The translations under genes were made by a program, and so were the position numbers. 60,192 nt of DNA from NCBI GenBank assembly GCA_017549335.1, contig JAFYVB010000015.1, forward strand, positions 1 to 60,192. The letters are read 5' to 3'. The stretch's first letter is position 1. Every line of letters starts with the position of its first letter. Shown here piece by piece: positions 8,060 to 16,897 of the stretch. Under the pieces are notes generated by a model, which saw only the letters and a list, made by a program, of their open reading frames with translations, did no database searches and was not told the origin of the DNA. Origin of the DNA: Clostridia bacterium (GTDB lineage: Bacteria > Bacillota > Clostridia > Christensenellales > Aristaeellaceae).

Positions 8060-9448
8060 ATGGAAAAGTATTTGATCCGCGATCTGTACCGCGCCACGCC
8101 CGCTGACGGCGCAAAGATCACCGTATCCGGCTGGGTGCGCACCGTGCGCGACAGCAAAGCCTTTGCCTTTATTGAAATGAACGACGGCACCTTCTTTAAA
8201 AATCTGCAGATCGTTCTGGACGAGTCCGTGCCCGATTTCCGCGAGGTCGTCAAGGTGACCCTCGGCTCCTCCATCGAGGTGACCGGCACGCTCAAGCTCA
8301 CCCCCGAAATGAAGCAGCCCTTTGAACTGAAGGCCGATACCGTCAAGATCGTTGGCATGGCTGCCCTTGACTATCCCCTGCAGAAGAAGCGCCACACCGT
8401 GGAATACCTGCGCACCCAGGCCCATCTGCGTCCCCGCACCAACCTGTTCTCCGCCGTTTTCCGCATCCGCTCGGTGGCGGCGCAGAGCATCCACCGTTTC
8501 TTCGCCGATCAGGGCTTCGTATATGTGCATACTCCCCTGATCACCGCCAGCGACTGCGAGGGCGCCGGTGAAATGTTCCGCGTGACCACGCTGGACATCG
8601 ACAATCCTCCCCGTGATGACAAGGGCAACGTGCTGCACAGCGAAGATTTCTTCGGCAAGCCCGCCAACCTGACCGTTTCCGGTCAGCTCAACGGCGAAGC
8701 CTACTGCATGGCCTTCCGCAACATCTACACCTTCGGCCCCACCTTCCGCGCAGAGAAGAGCTACACCCAGCGCCATGCCGCGTAATTCTGGATGATCGAG
8801 CCCGAGATCGCCTTTGCCGATCTGAACGACGATATGGAGCTGGCCGAAGCCATGGTGCGCTACGTCATCGCTGACGTGATGGATCGCTGCCCCGAAGAGC
8901 TGGAATTCCTCAACAACTTCGTGGACAAGGGCCTCATCGAGCGCCTCACCCATGTGCGCGACAGCGACTTCGCCCGCGTTTCCTATACCGAAGCCATTGA
9001 GATCCTCAAAAACTCCGGTGTGGAATTCGAATACGGCGCCTACTGGGGCATGGATATGCAGACCGAGCATGAGCGCTATCTGGCTGAAAAGCACTTTGGC
9101 CGTCCCGTTTGCGTATACAACTATCCCAAGGAGATCAAGGCCTTCTATATGCGTCAGAACGACGACGGCAAAACTGTTGCCGCTGTGGACGTGCTGGTGC
9201 CCGGCATTGGCGAACTGATCGGCGGCAGCCAGCGCGAGGATCGTCTGGATGTGCTGGAAGCGCGTCTGGACGAGCTGGGGCTTGACAAGGAAGCCTATTG
9301 GTGGTATTTGGAGCTGCGCAAGTACGGCTCCACTCCCCACGCCGGCTTCGGTCTGGGCTTCGAGCGCCTGATCATGTACCTCACGGGCGTGAGCAACATC
9401 CGCGACGTACTGCCCTTCCCCCGCACCACCGGCAGCGCGGAATTCTGA
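8060..9448 (+). pseudogene. asnS: Asparaginyl-tRNA synthetase interrupted by an in-frame TAA
   Basis: Class II synthetase charging tRNA-Asn. Ignoring the stop, the frame runs 463 codons, the normal length, with an OB-type anticodon-binding domain, motif 2 ([15 protein letters not shown]-stop-FWMIEPE) and motif 3 ([12 protein letters not shown]). Codon 242 (8783-8785) is TAA where the family has Glu (GAA), so one G-to-T change explains it; the frame continues intact on both sides. TAA is used as a normal stop elsewhere here. Separate pieces would be 241 and 218 residues, the second starting at ATG 8792, but the break splits motif 2, so two working halves are unlikely. Options are a sequencing error, a true nonsense allele rescued by the Asp-tRNA/GatCAB route, or read-through. 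Confidence 0.9.
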
Positions 9449-9459
9449 TTCAATCACCA

Positions 9460-9487
9460 AGCACCGCATCACAGCGGTGCTTTTTTT
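9460..9487 (+). terminator. Terminator after hprK-glk-asnS
   Basis: AGCACCGC, loop ATCACA, GCGGTGCT and a run of seven T residues. Confidence 0.9.
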
Positions 9488-9560
9488 GTGCCCGATTATT
9501 CTCTTTTCCCCCATTTTATGGTATACTGCAAGCATTGAACGATTATTGGGAGGTACATCC

Positions 9561-10832
9561 ATGCATCTTGATATCGGCGCATACTGCAGCAAAGAGATTC
9601 GCTGCACCTGCGGACGCACACATTTTTGCAATCTCGGCGAAGTTGTTGTGGAAAACGGCGCGCTGCGTCACCTTCCCCGCCTGATGAAAAACTATCACCG
9701 CATTTTGCTGGTGGCTGATCAAAACACCTACGCCGCCTGCGGAAAGCAGGTGCAGGAAATCCTGAACGGGAAAATTGCAGATACCCTTATTTTTACCTGC
9801 GAAGGCTATCTGGTGCCCGATGAGCAGGCCGTAGCCGAAGCCGAAAAGCATCTTGACGGCATTGATTTTATCGTGGGCGTAGGCTCGGGCGTGATCAATG
9901 ACATCTGCAAATACGTTTCCTTTAATCACCGCATGGAATATGCCATCGTCGCCACCGCCCCTTCCATGGACGGCTTTGCTTCCTCCGGCGCCGCCATGAT
10001 CATGGGCGGCATGAAGATCACTTATACCACCCACGCGCCTACCTATATCATCGCAGACGTGGACGTTGTGAAAAATGCGCCGCTGGATATGATCCGCTCG
10101 GGCTACGGCGACATCATCGGCAAGTATTCCTCATTGAACGACTGGAAACTGGCTGCACTGATCAATCAGGAGCATTTCTGCCCGGAGATTTATCAGTTGG
10201 TGCTTGACGTCACCAATGAGATCCGCCGTCAGGTGAAGCAGATCGTTGCCCGCGACGATGAAGCCATCGCTTTCCTGACCAAAGCGCTGGTGCTCATTGG
10301 CATCACGCTGACGCTCCTTGGCTCCACCCGCCCGGGCTCCGGCAGCGAGCATCACCTGTCTCATTTCTTTGAGATCGTGGGTCTCATCCACGATCAGCCT
10401 TATTTCCTCCACGGCACAGACGTGGCCTACTCCACCGTGGTGACCGCCGGCATGCGCGAGCGCATCGTCAAGCTCACGGCGCCTGTATTTACCAACGTTT
10501 CCCGCGAAAAGCGCCTCAGCGAATACGAGCGCATTTACGCCGGTTTTGCCAAGGACGTGCTTGCCATTCAGGAAGAAGCCCGCTCTTATGAAAAGGATCG
10601 CAAAGCGCAGTATGCGCTGTTGTGGCCCGAAATCGTGCACATTCTCTCCGAATGCCCCACTTCGGAAGCGATCGCCCAAATGTTCCTGGATGCAGGCTAT
10701 GACATGACCGCCTTTGAAAAAATGTACGGCACGAAAAAAATCCACGATGCGCAGCTTTTCGGCAAGGATCTGAAGGATCGCTACTCCGTTTTGTGGCTGT
10801 ATTACGCGCTGTTCGCGGGTGGGGAGGTGTAA
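9561..10832 (+). CDS. sn-glycerol-1-phosphate dehydrogenase (EgsA/AraM family)
   Basis: Reduces dihydroxyacetone phosphate to glycerol-1-phosphate with NAD(P)H; in Bacilli AraM feeds archaeal-type ether lipid synthesis through PcrB. 423 residues from ATG 9561 (site GGGAGG 8 bp upstream; an upstream frame to 9477 is not used). Seen: dinucleotide loop GVGSGVIND, the SMDGFASSGAAM block, RSGYGDIIGKY with the metal Asp, and the histidines of GSEHHLSHF and FLHG that bind zinc. The long C-terminal tail is normal for the family. A TATACT -10 lies at 9522-9527. The SIS gene begins right after it. Whether its product goes to lipids or to a teichoic-acid-like polymer is open. Confidence 0.85.
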   Translation: MHLDIGAYCSKEIRCTCGRTHFCNLGEVVVENGALRHLPRLMKNYHRILLVADQNTYAACGKQVQEILNGKIADTLIFTCEGYLVPDEQAVAEAEKHLDGIDFIVGVGSGVINDICKYVSFNHRMEYAIVATAPSMDGFASSGAAMIMGGMKITYTTHAPTYIIADVDVVKNAPLDMIRSGYGDIIGKYSSLNDWKLAALINQEHFCPEIYQLVLDVTNEIRRQVKQIVARDDEAIAFLTKALVLIGITLTLLGSTRPGSGSEHHLSHFFEIVGLIHDQPYFLHGTDVAYSTVVTAGMRERIVKLTAPVFTNVSREKRLSEYERIYAGFAKDVLAIQEEARSYEKDRKAQYALLWPEIVHILSECPTSEAIAQMFLDAGYDMTAFEKMYGTKKIHDAQLFGKDLKDRYSVLWLYYALFAGGEV

Positions 10833-10833
10833 A

Positions 10834-11355
10834 ATGCTGCCCGTTATCCTGAATGAACTGAACACCGCCGCTGCCGGCATTTCGGAAGATGCAATTCATC
10901 GCTGCGCCCAAAAGATCGCCGCACATGAGCGTATTTTTGTCTACGGTGCAGGACGCTCGGGGCTGATGCTCAAAGCCCTCGCCATGCGGCTGATGCAGCT
11001 GGGCAAAACGGTGTATGTGGTGGGCGAAACGGTGACCCCCGCCATTCGGGAAAAGGATCTTTTGATCACCGCTTCCGCATCGGGCTCCACCCACAGCGTG
11101 TGCCATTACGCCGCTGCCGCCCAAAGAGAAAACGCCGATCTGCTGGTCATCACCGCGCAGGCATCCTCGCCCCTTGCGCAGATCTCCGCCCCCGATCTGA
11201 TCATCGCCGCGCCCGACAAACATCACCTGCCCCAATCAGGGCAGCTCATGGGCAGCCTGTTTGAGCAGATGCTGCTGCTCGCAGGCGATGCAATCGCCAT
11301 GGCGCTGGCGGATAATCGCGAAACACTGTCGCGGAATCACGCAAATCTGGAATAA
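10834..11355 (+). CDS. SIS-domain phosphosugar isomerase, HxlB-like
   Basis: 173 residues, one SIS domain. The start at 10834 has a GGGGAGGTG site that overlaps the end of the previous gene. Motifs: VYGAGRSGLMLKALAMRL (sugar-phosphate loop), ITASASGSTHSV (second phosphate loop) and GSLFEQMLLLAGDAI near the C-terminus. This order matches 6-phospho-3-hexuloisomerases (HxlB/YckF), which convert hexulose-6-phosphate to fructose-6-phosphate. No hexulose-phosphate synthase partner is nearby, so a different ketose phosphate may be the substrate. It is operonic with the glycerol-1-phosphate dehydrogenase, an uncommon pairing. Confidence 0.75.
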   Translation: MLPVILNELNTAAAGISEDAIHRCAQKIAAHERIFVYGAGRSGLMLKALAMRLMQLGKTVYVVGETVTPAIREKDLLITASASGSTHSVCHYAAAAQRENADLLVITAQASSPLAQISAPDLIIAAPDKHHLPQSGQLMGSLFEQMLLLAGDAIAMALADNRETLSRNHANLE

Positions 11356-11391
11356 AAAAACGGAGCCGGTTCAACCGGTTCCGTTTTTTAT
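11353..11391. terminator. Bidirectional terminator between convergent genes
   Basis: The stem ACGGAGCCGGTT/AACCGGTTCCGT is flanked by an A-run on the left and a T-run on the right, so it serves the SIS gene and the leftward hexosaminidase gene. Confidence 0.85.
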
Positions 11392-11400
11392 TCCGCCTTT

Positions 11401-13179
11401 TTATGCTTTAAGCGCCAGCAGCTCTGCGCGGCGGCTCTTGAAATGATTGAGCGAACGCTCAATGCCCATTTCATAATTGCGGATATTCCAGATCTCAATA
11501 TATTCGGGGATGATTTCGTCAATCAGCGCCACCAGACGATCCACTTCGCCAACGGACTCCTGCGGATGGAGCTTGACCTTGCAGATCTCGCTGCCCAGCG
11601 TGATCATCTTCGTCGTCAGGCGGATCTCACGGGCAAACAATTCGTCAAACTCCAGTTTTTCGATATCCGCCTGCACGCGGCGCACATAATCGATGACGTT
11701 GTCAAAGTAGAAGTCATCGCCGCTGTCCTTCAGGTCATGCAGATGCGCATATTTCGTTTCATTCAAAGGCATGGACAGCTGCTTGGCGCTCATGGTGCAA
11801 ACGTGTACGCGTTCGGGCTCCAGCAGATAGTAGTTGGCCATGCGATACATCAGGCGGGAAACATTCTTGCCGCCGAAGAAGAATTCATCGGTAATGACTT
11901 CGGCATTGCGGATGAAATCGGCCTTGAAGGTTTCGCCGTCCTGGGGCGCACCCACATTCCAGCCGTACTGACCGCACAGCGCAATGGGCTGCGCGCTCCA
12001 GATCCAGGGCTGGGGATGACCGCCGTCGCCCCAGTCGGTGAGCAGCAGACCTTCGGCGCCGTACTCGGTGGCCAGTTCGGCGCAGGTACGGATATTGAAA
12101 GTGGTCACGTCCATGCGGCTGGTAAAGCTGCCGTGGGTATTGACAGAGGGACATACATAATAGCGGACGCCGGCATTGCGGTAGGCAATGCAGTGGTCGG
12201 TCATGCGCTGGCTCTGGATCAGCTCATAGCCCCACTCCAGCGCAATGGCATCCTTGGGCACCATGTGGTAGCTCTGGGGATAGTTGTAGATCATATCGGC
12301 CCAGAACATGACCTTCTTGCCATAGGTATCGCGAATATGGTCGTTGAGCTTGTTGAGCCACTCCATGAACACGACGTCCTTGCCCTTTTCGCGGCAGTAT
12401 TCTTCAATCTGATACTTGCCCAGCGCGAAGGCTTCGTCAAGACCGATGTTGATGAACACGGAATTGAAATGGGGCAGCAGCGAGCGGTACAGATTGCACA
12501 CGAACTCGAAGCTTTCTTCCAGCAGGGGGTTCAGGGTGGAGGGGACTTCATCCTCGCTGCCAAACAGACCCAGATGATGGAAATCGGGCTTTTTCAGCCA
12601 GGTGTACATATGACCGAAGGAATTCTGGTTGGGAACCAGATCGATATAACGCTCCTCGCAGTATTTCACCAATTCGCGGATGTCTTCGGGGGTCAGGCAG
12701 TCAAAATGCGCCGTTTCCTTGGGGTAAGCGGCGTACTTGAAGCAATCGCCTTCCATGTACAGCTGGAACTCGTTATACTTGAGATCTGCCATGAAATCGA
12801 TCATCATTTTGATGGTTTCCACGCGGGGCTTACGACCGCGGCTGATATCGATCATGTAACCGCGACGGGGCAGGTCGGGCTTATCCTTGATGGATACGAA
12901 GGGCAGCTGACCCTTTTCGCGCTTGATCATCTGACGCAGGGAAGTAGCGGCGCGGAAAAGACTTTCATCGCCGGATACGGTGAGGCAGATGCCCTTTTCA
13001 TCGATATCCAGTTCATATTCTTCCTTGCCAAGCAGAGGCGCCTTTTCGATGCGGATATCGGCATTTTCCTTTTGGATCGCCGCAAAGAAAGCCGGCAGAG
13101 AAGAAAGATCATAGCTGCCCTTTACAGTATAAATGCCTTCCGCAACTTCCATGATTCGGGGCTGGGGAAACAAAATCAT
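11401..13179 (-). CDS. Glycoside hydrolase family 20 protein (beta-N-acetylhexosaminidase-like)
   Basis: 592 residues, no signal peptide, so probably intracellular. An N-terminal GH20b-like alpha/beta domain (1-100, ending RGYMIDISRG) leads into the TIM barrel; the catalytic Asp-Glu pair is D248-E249 in INIGLDEAF, and H190 sits in NSFGHMYTW. The second domain order (PRRGYMID, then QLYMEGDCF) is typical. It would remove terminal GlcNAc or GalNAc from imported oligosaccharides. SD GGAGG precedes ATG 13179. Last gene of the leftward set GHL10-like, C39/C26, M20, so it likely acts on the sugar brought in by the adjacent ABC transporter. Exact linkage specificity is unknown. Confidence 0.78.
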   Translation of the reverse strand: MILFPQPRIMEVAEGIYTVKGSYDLSSLPAFFAAIQKENADIRIEKAPLLGKEEYELDIDEKGICLTVSGDESLFRAATSLRQMIKREKGQLPFVSIKDKPDLPRRGYMIDISRGRKPRVETIKMMIDFMADLKYNEFQLYMEGDCFKYAAYPKETAHFDCLTPEDIRELVKYCEERYIDLVPNQNSFGHMYTWLKKPDFHHLGLFGSEDEVPSTLNPLLEESFEFVCNLYRSLLPHFNSVFINIGLDEAFALGKYQIEEYCREKGKDVVFMEWLNKLNDHIRDTYGKKVMFWADMIYNYPQSYHMVPKDAIALEWGYELIQSQRMTDHCIAYRNAGVRYYVCPSVNTHGSFTSRMDVTTFNIRTCAELATEYGAEGLLLTDWGDGGHPQPWIWSAQPIALCGQYGWNVGAPQDGETFKADFIRNAEVITDEFFFGGKNVSRLMYRMANYYLLEPERVHVCTMSAKQLSMPLNETKYAHLHDLKDSGDDFYFDNVIDYVRRVQADIEKLEFDELFAREIRLTTKMITLGSEICKVKLHPQESVGEVDRLVALIDEIIPEYIEIWNIRNYEMGIERSLNHFKSRRAELLALKA

Positions 13180-13203
13180 TGCTTTTTCCTCCTGATCGTA
13201 TCC

Positions 13204-14406
13204 TTATTCCTGGGTGAGATATACGCTGGTTTCCTTTTCACCGCAGTAAACCTGCAGCGTATCGGCAGCGAAGGGCAGCTGCAGCTGCTTTTCAGTGCCG
13301 GGAGCGATCTCTTCCGCGCTCTCAAATACCTGCTCGCCGCAGGTCGCCTTCACCTTGGTGATGGGCTTTTCAAGGGTATTGTATACCTCAAGCTTTTTAT
13401 CCTGAGCAAAAGCCATGGCGGTAGCGCCCTCACGGAACAGGCAGATGCCTTCAATGGCGGTATCCTTCAGCGCAGCAATATCCTTTTTCAGCGTCAGACC
13501 GGTGCCGCCTTCGTAGGCGTGCAGACCCATGATGGTCTTCATGCCCCGCTTCATGGTGCCTTCGGCTACCATCTTCACCCAGGAAGCATCCTTTTCATAA
13601 GCCTGAGAATATGCCATAGGCAGCGCATAATCGTAAAGCTTCGAAGCATCTTCGTAATTCTGGCCGTAATGAACGTCCGAGAAGGCAAGATCGTCATAAG
13701 CGCCTTCGGGCATCAGCGCGGCACTGAGGATCAGATCGCTTCTTTCGGCGTGGGCAAGCTTGGTCAGCGCCGTGGCAAAATGCACTACGTCCTTTCTGCG
13801 GGCACGGGCAAAGGCCAGCACGCTTTCATCGCCGGCGCGATAGGCATCGAAAATAGCCTCCGGACCGGCGGGCGCATCGCCAAGGAAGGCTTTGTCCATC
13901 ATGGCGCGCAGATGGGCAATATCAGCGCCCTCCGCCTCATAGCGGCGGATATCCGCTTCATCCCAGCCGTACACCATATGATTGTAACGAATGTAATCCA
14001 GATGCAGGCCGTCAACGTCGTAATTGCGGCACAATTCGCGGGTGATCTTTTCCATATAGGAAAGATATCCCGCATCCGACAGCGACAAAAGCTCCCGGTC
14101 CTTGCCGCGGGTATAGTGGCAGCGACCGCTTTCGGGATAAAGCTTTTTGTATACTTCATCACAGGCAGAGGTGAACCACGCGTGCACGCGGATGCCCTTT
14201 TTATGCGCAGCGGTGAGCAGCTCCGCAAACAAATCATAATCATAGCCGGCGGGCGCGATTTCCCCCTTGAAAGCCGTCGTACCGGCCAAACCCTTGGTCA
14301 GAAAATAAATATCCGTTACACCGGCACGGGCACAGTAAGCACACACCTTTTCAGCGCCGTACACGCGAACATTGGTGGGCCACATCCATACGCCGAGAAT
14401 CGCCAT
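13204..14406 (-). CDS. GHL10/DUF187-like glycoside hydrolase
   Basis: 400 residues, no signal peptide. A TIM-barrel start (AILGVWMWP, GVTDIYFLTKG, KKGIRVHAWF) is followed by the hallmark VDGLHLDYIRYN (about residues 143-154), as in the YngK/DUF187 (GHL10) family, where the acidic residues are thought to be catalytic. The C-terminal 70 residues form a small beta domain. SD GGGAGG lies close to the ATG; 24 bp separate it from the GH20 gene. Family members act on peptidoglycan-like or exopolysaccharide glycans; the substrate here is not known. Compared with secreted relatives, this one lacks export signals, matching an intracellular pathway fed by the ABC importer. Confidence 0.7.
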   Translation of the reverse strand: MAILGVWMWPTNVRVYGAEKVCAYCARAGVTDIYFLTKGLAGTTAFKGEIAPAGYDYDLFAELLTAAHKKGIRVHAWFTSACDEVYKKLYPESGRCHYTRGKDRELLSLSDAGYLSYMEKITRELCRNYDVDGLHLDYIRYNHMVYGWDEADIRRYEAEGADIAHLRAMMDKAFLGDAPAGPEAIFDAYRAGDESVLAFARARRKDVVHFATALTKLAHAERSDLILSAALMPEGAYDDLAFSDVHYGQNYEDASKLYDYALPMAYSQAYEKDASWVKMVAEGTMKRGMKTIMGLHAYEGGTGLTLKKDIAALKDTAIEGICLFREGATAMAFAQDKKLEVYNTLEKPITKVKATCGEQVFESAEEIAPGTEKQLQLPFAADTLQVYCGEKETSVYLTQE

Positions 14407-14432
14407 TTTTATATCCTCCCGATTTTATTCCG

Positions 14433-15560
14433 TCAGCGGCGGGCAGAGGCTGCCAGTGCAGCAAAAATCGATACCGCAGTGGGATCGCTGTCGATCAGTT
14501 TTTCGGGCCGCCAGGAAACGCCAAGGCAGAGAACGCCCGTGCAGCATTCGATCGCCGCGGGATTGCCCTCCTGATCCTCAGCACACACGCGCATGGTTTC
14601 GGGAAGCTCCGCCTTTTCCACGCCGAAATGCTTTTTGAGATGCGTTTCGCCGTTCATTATAACTTCCAGTCGCGTTCCGCGCACGGTCTTGATATCCGCC
14701 GCAGGAGCGCCGCAGGAACCCTTCACGTCCGCACCGTTGGCTGCAGCAACAGCGCAAATACCGCTGCACACGCCCAATACCGGTTTGCCGTTTTCGCGGA
14801 AGGCTTTCACAGCTTCGGTTTCTTCGGCAGAATCGCCCTTTACGTACAGACCGTCCAGCCGCTCAGCTGCCGCCCCGGCTTCTTCCTTGGTCAGCATTTC
14901 CGCCTTGCAGCCCACCTTTTCGATGGCCTTCACAGCGTCTTCATCGCTGCCCACAACGCCGATCACCGGGATCATCGGGGGCGTATCCTTCTTTTCAAAC
15001 AGGAAGAAGGGGCGTTCCTTGCAGTCTTCTGCGAAAACGGACATATCGGCATAGGCATCGGTACCATCCATGCGCACCTTACCCTTACGACCGGGAATAT
15101 CAAAGCGTCCGCTGCCTTCGCGATACATGGGATCCAGCACCTTCACGGTGGTACCCTCCGCTTCGGCAATCACCACATAATGACCGCCGGTGGAGAAAAC
15201 GCCGATATATCCGTCGTCAGGACGGTCGCCGCGGACGTTGGCAATAACCATACCCCGCTTTTCCTGCAGGAAACGCAGCGCTTCCTCCACGCTTTCGGTT
15301 TCGGTCATTTTCAGATTGAACTGAGCTGCAAGCACGGGCGAAAAAGCATACAGATCGGTTCCGTACACTTCGCGGGCGCCGCACATTTTGGCAAGCTTGG
15401 CAGCCACTTCGGGCGGGAAGGAAACGCCCAGCATATTTTCGATCACCATGGAAGCCGAGCACACGCCGCAGCCGTTGTTGGAGATGTTGCCGTTCCCCGC
15501 ACCCATAGGGGAAAGATAAGGAACATGTTCGTAATCCAGCTGACAATAAAAGATAGACAT
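14433..15560 (-). CDS. Fusion of a C39-like cysteine peptidase and a class I glutamine-amidotransferase-like domain
   Basis: 375 residues in two parts. Residues 1-190 look like a papain-like C39_2 domain: C31 in NNGCGVCSASM, H127 in GGHYVVI and D143 in VLDPM. Residues 195-370 look like a peptidase C26/GATase-1 domain with the nucleophile elbow VLGVCSG (C265). The usual His of the C-terminal HxE motif is Arg351 (SWRPEKL), so the second active site is probably dead or altered. No signal peptide. It lies between an M20 amidohydrolase and glycosidases, suggesting cleavage of peptide or gamma-glutamyl bonds in an imported glycopeptide (inference). SD AGGAGG precedes the start. I know no standard named protein with this arrangement. 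Confidence 0.65.
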   Translation of the reverse strand: MSIFYCQLDYEHVPYLSPMGAGNGNISNNGCGVCSASMVIENMLGVSFPPEVAAKLAKMCGAREVYGTDLYAFSPVLAAQFNLKMTETESVEEALRFLQEKRGMVIANVRGDRPDDGYIGVFSTGGHYVVIAEAEGTTVKVLDPMYREGSGRFDIPGRKGKVRMDGTDAYADMSVFAEDCKERPFFLFEKKDTPPMIPVIGVVGSDEDAVKAIEKVGCKAEMLTKEEAGAAAERLDGLYVKGDSAEETEAVKAFRENGKPVLGVCSGICAVAAANGADVKGSCGAPAADIKTVRGTRLEVIMNGETHLKKHFGVEKAELPETMRVCAEDQEGNPAAIECCTGVLCLGVSWRPEKLIDSDPTAVSIFAALAASARR

Positions 15561-15561
15561 T

Positions 15562-16770
15562 TTAGTCCTCCTTCTGGGGAATGACCATGCCGTCGATACC
15601 GTTCATGTTGTCCAGCACAAACTGCACAAACACCTTTACGCCCGTGGACAAACCATCTTCGTCGATATCCCAATTCTTGGTGTGGGCCGGATATCGGCAA
15701 TCCTTTTCTTCGTTGCGCATACCCAGGCCAAAGAGCAGGCCGGGCTTTTCCTTTTCATAATAGGCAAAGTCCTCGGCGCCGGGAGAGGTAGGCAGATAGA
15801 TCACACGCTCGTTGCCCACCACCTTGCGGGCAGAGGCAGTGAACGCTTCGTACATGGCAGGATCGTTATGGGCGCCGGGCAGCGGATCGCCGGACCAGGA
15901 AACATCCCACGTCACGCCGCATTCTTCGGCAACCATGCGGGTCAGCTTCGTCAAGCGCTCCCGCGCCCACTTCATGGTCTTGTCATGGAGGCAGCGGATC
16001 GAGCCTTCCAGCACGCACTTATCGGCATTGGTAGATACCGTGCTGCCCGCCTGCATGGTGGTCACGCTCATCACGCAGGTATCAAAGGGATCGACCTCGC
16101 GGCTGACCAGCAGCTGCACGCCGTTGTAGATCTTGACGCCGGCAGCCAGCGCATCCACGCCCATATGAGGCGTGGCAACGTGAACGCTGCGTCCGCCCAG
16201 CTCCACCTTGAAAGCCACGGAGGAGCAGTTGGTCACGCCGGGGTTGGAAGAGATCACGTGCACATTATCCACGCAGTTGACATGGCACATGATGATGCAG
16301 TCAATATCCTTCATGACGCCGTGCTCGCACATGGTACGGGCGCCACTGGGACGGCCCTCTTCACAGGGCTGGAACAACAGTTTCACGCGGCAGGTCAGCT
16401 GATCACGGATAGCATGCAGGGCTTTGGCCGCGCCGATCAGCATAGCGGTATGGGCATCGTGACCGCAGGCATGCATGATGCCGTCATGGCGGGAACGATA
16501 GGGCTTATCTTCATTATTTTCCTGAATGGGCAGAGCATCCATATCCGCGCGGATACCGATGGTGAACCGATCGATCTGGGGATTGATGGTAGCAACGACC
16601 GTATGGGGGCCATAGGCGTCGGCCACATATTCGATACCGGCTTTATCCAATTCCTCACGGACAAGGGCAGAGGTCAGCGGCAGATCCCACTTCATTTCGG
16701 GATACATATGCAGCTGGCGGCGGATGCGGACAAGTTCTTCCTGATTGACAGGCGCGATGGTATGATCCAT
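15562..16770 (-). CDS. M20-family amidohydrolase (peptidase M20D type)
   Basis: 402 residues. Metal and catalytic motifs: HACGHDAH (100-107, with C102 as in M20D), FQPCEEG (E137/E138), H163 and a late His in YPAHTKNW. These enzymes hydrolyse N-acyl amino acids, indole-acyl conjugates or gamma-glutamyl amides in the cytoplasm. The dimerisation domain lies in the middle (about 185-300). It is the first gene after the terminator behind the ABC binding-protein gene and is followed without gap by the C39/C26 gene (1 bp). The context suggests deacylation or amide cleavage of an imported amino-sugar conjugate; the substrate is unproven. Confidence 0.85.
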   Translation of the reverse strand: MDHTIAPVNQEELVRIRRQLHMYPEMKWDLPLTSALVREELDKAGIEYVADAYGPHTVVATINPQIDRFTIGIRADMDALPIQENNEDKPYRSRHDGIMHACGHDAHTAMLIGAAKALHAIRDQLTCRVKLLFQPCEEGRPSGARTMCEHGVMKDIDCIIMCHVNCVDNVHVISSNPGVTNCSSVAFKVELGGRSVHVATPHMGVDALAAGVKIYNGVQLLVSREVDPFDTCVMSVTTMQAGSTVSTNADKCVLEGSIRCLHDKTMKWARERLTKLTRMVAEECGVTWDVSWSGDPLPGAHNDPAMYEAFTASARKVVGNERVIYLPTSPGAEDFAYYEKEKPGLLFGLGMRNEEKDCRYPAHTKNWDIDEDGLSTGVKVFVQFVLDNMNGIDGMVIPQKED

Positions 16771-16845
16771 ATAAAACAGCCCTCTCTTGCAAATTCTGAT
16801 TCAAATTAGACGCCGCGTGCGGGTATTTCCCCCTCTGCGGCGATA

Positions 16846-16880
16846 TAAAAAAGAGGGACGGAGGGTAAACCTCCGCCCCC
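16846..16880 (-). terminator. Terminator between the ABC operon and the catabolic genes
   Basis: Minus strand: GGGGCGGAGG, loop, CCTCCGTCCC (10 bp, one wobble) followed by TCTTTTTT. It would cap or attenuate the transporter transcript so that the M20 gene is expressed less or from its own promoter. Confidence 0.75.
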
Positions 16881-16897
16881 CTCAACGGGTTCAGGAA

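Noticed and set aside
8783-8785. TAA recoding in the whole organism
   Set aside because: Many other genes here end cleanly at TAA at the expected family length.
8060-9448. asnS as two separate functional genes
   Set aside because: The break falls inside catalytic motif 2, and the second ATG (8792) has no ribosome site; both halves together give exactly one normal-length enzyme.
11443-14574. A 1043-codon open frame on the plus strand
   Set aside because: It is antisense to the GH20 and GHL10-like genes, has no recognisable domain and no ribosome site. Long shadow frames recur here opposite strongly biased genes (also 29719-31974, 52457-54979, 54760-56568 and 57469-59535), as expected when TTA, CTA and TCA codons are avoided on the sense strand.
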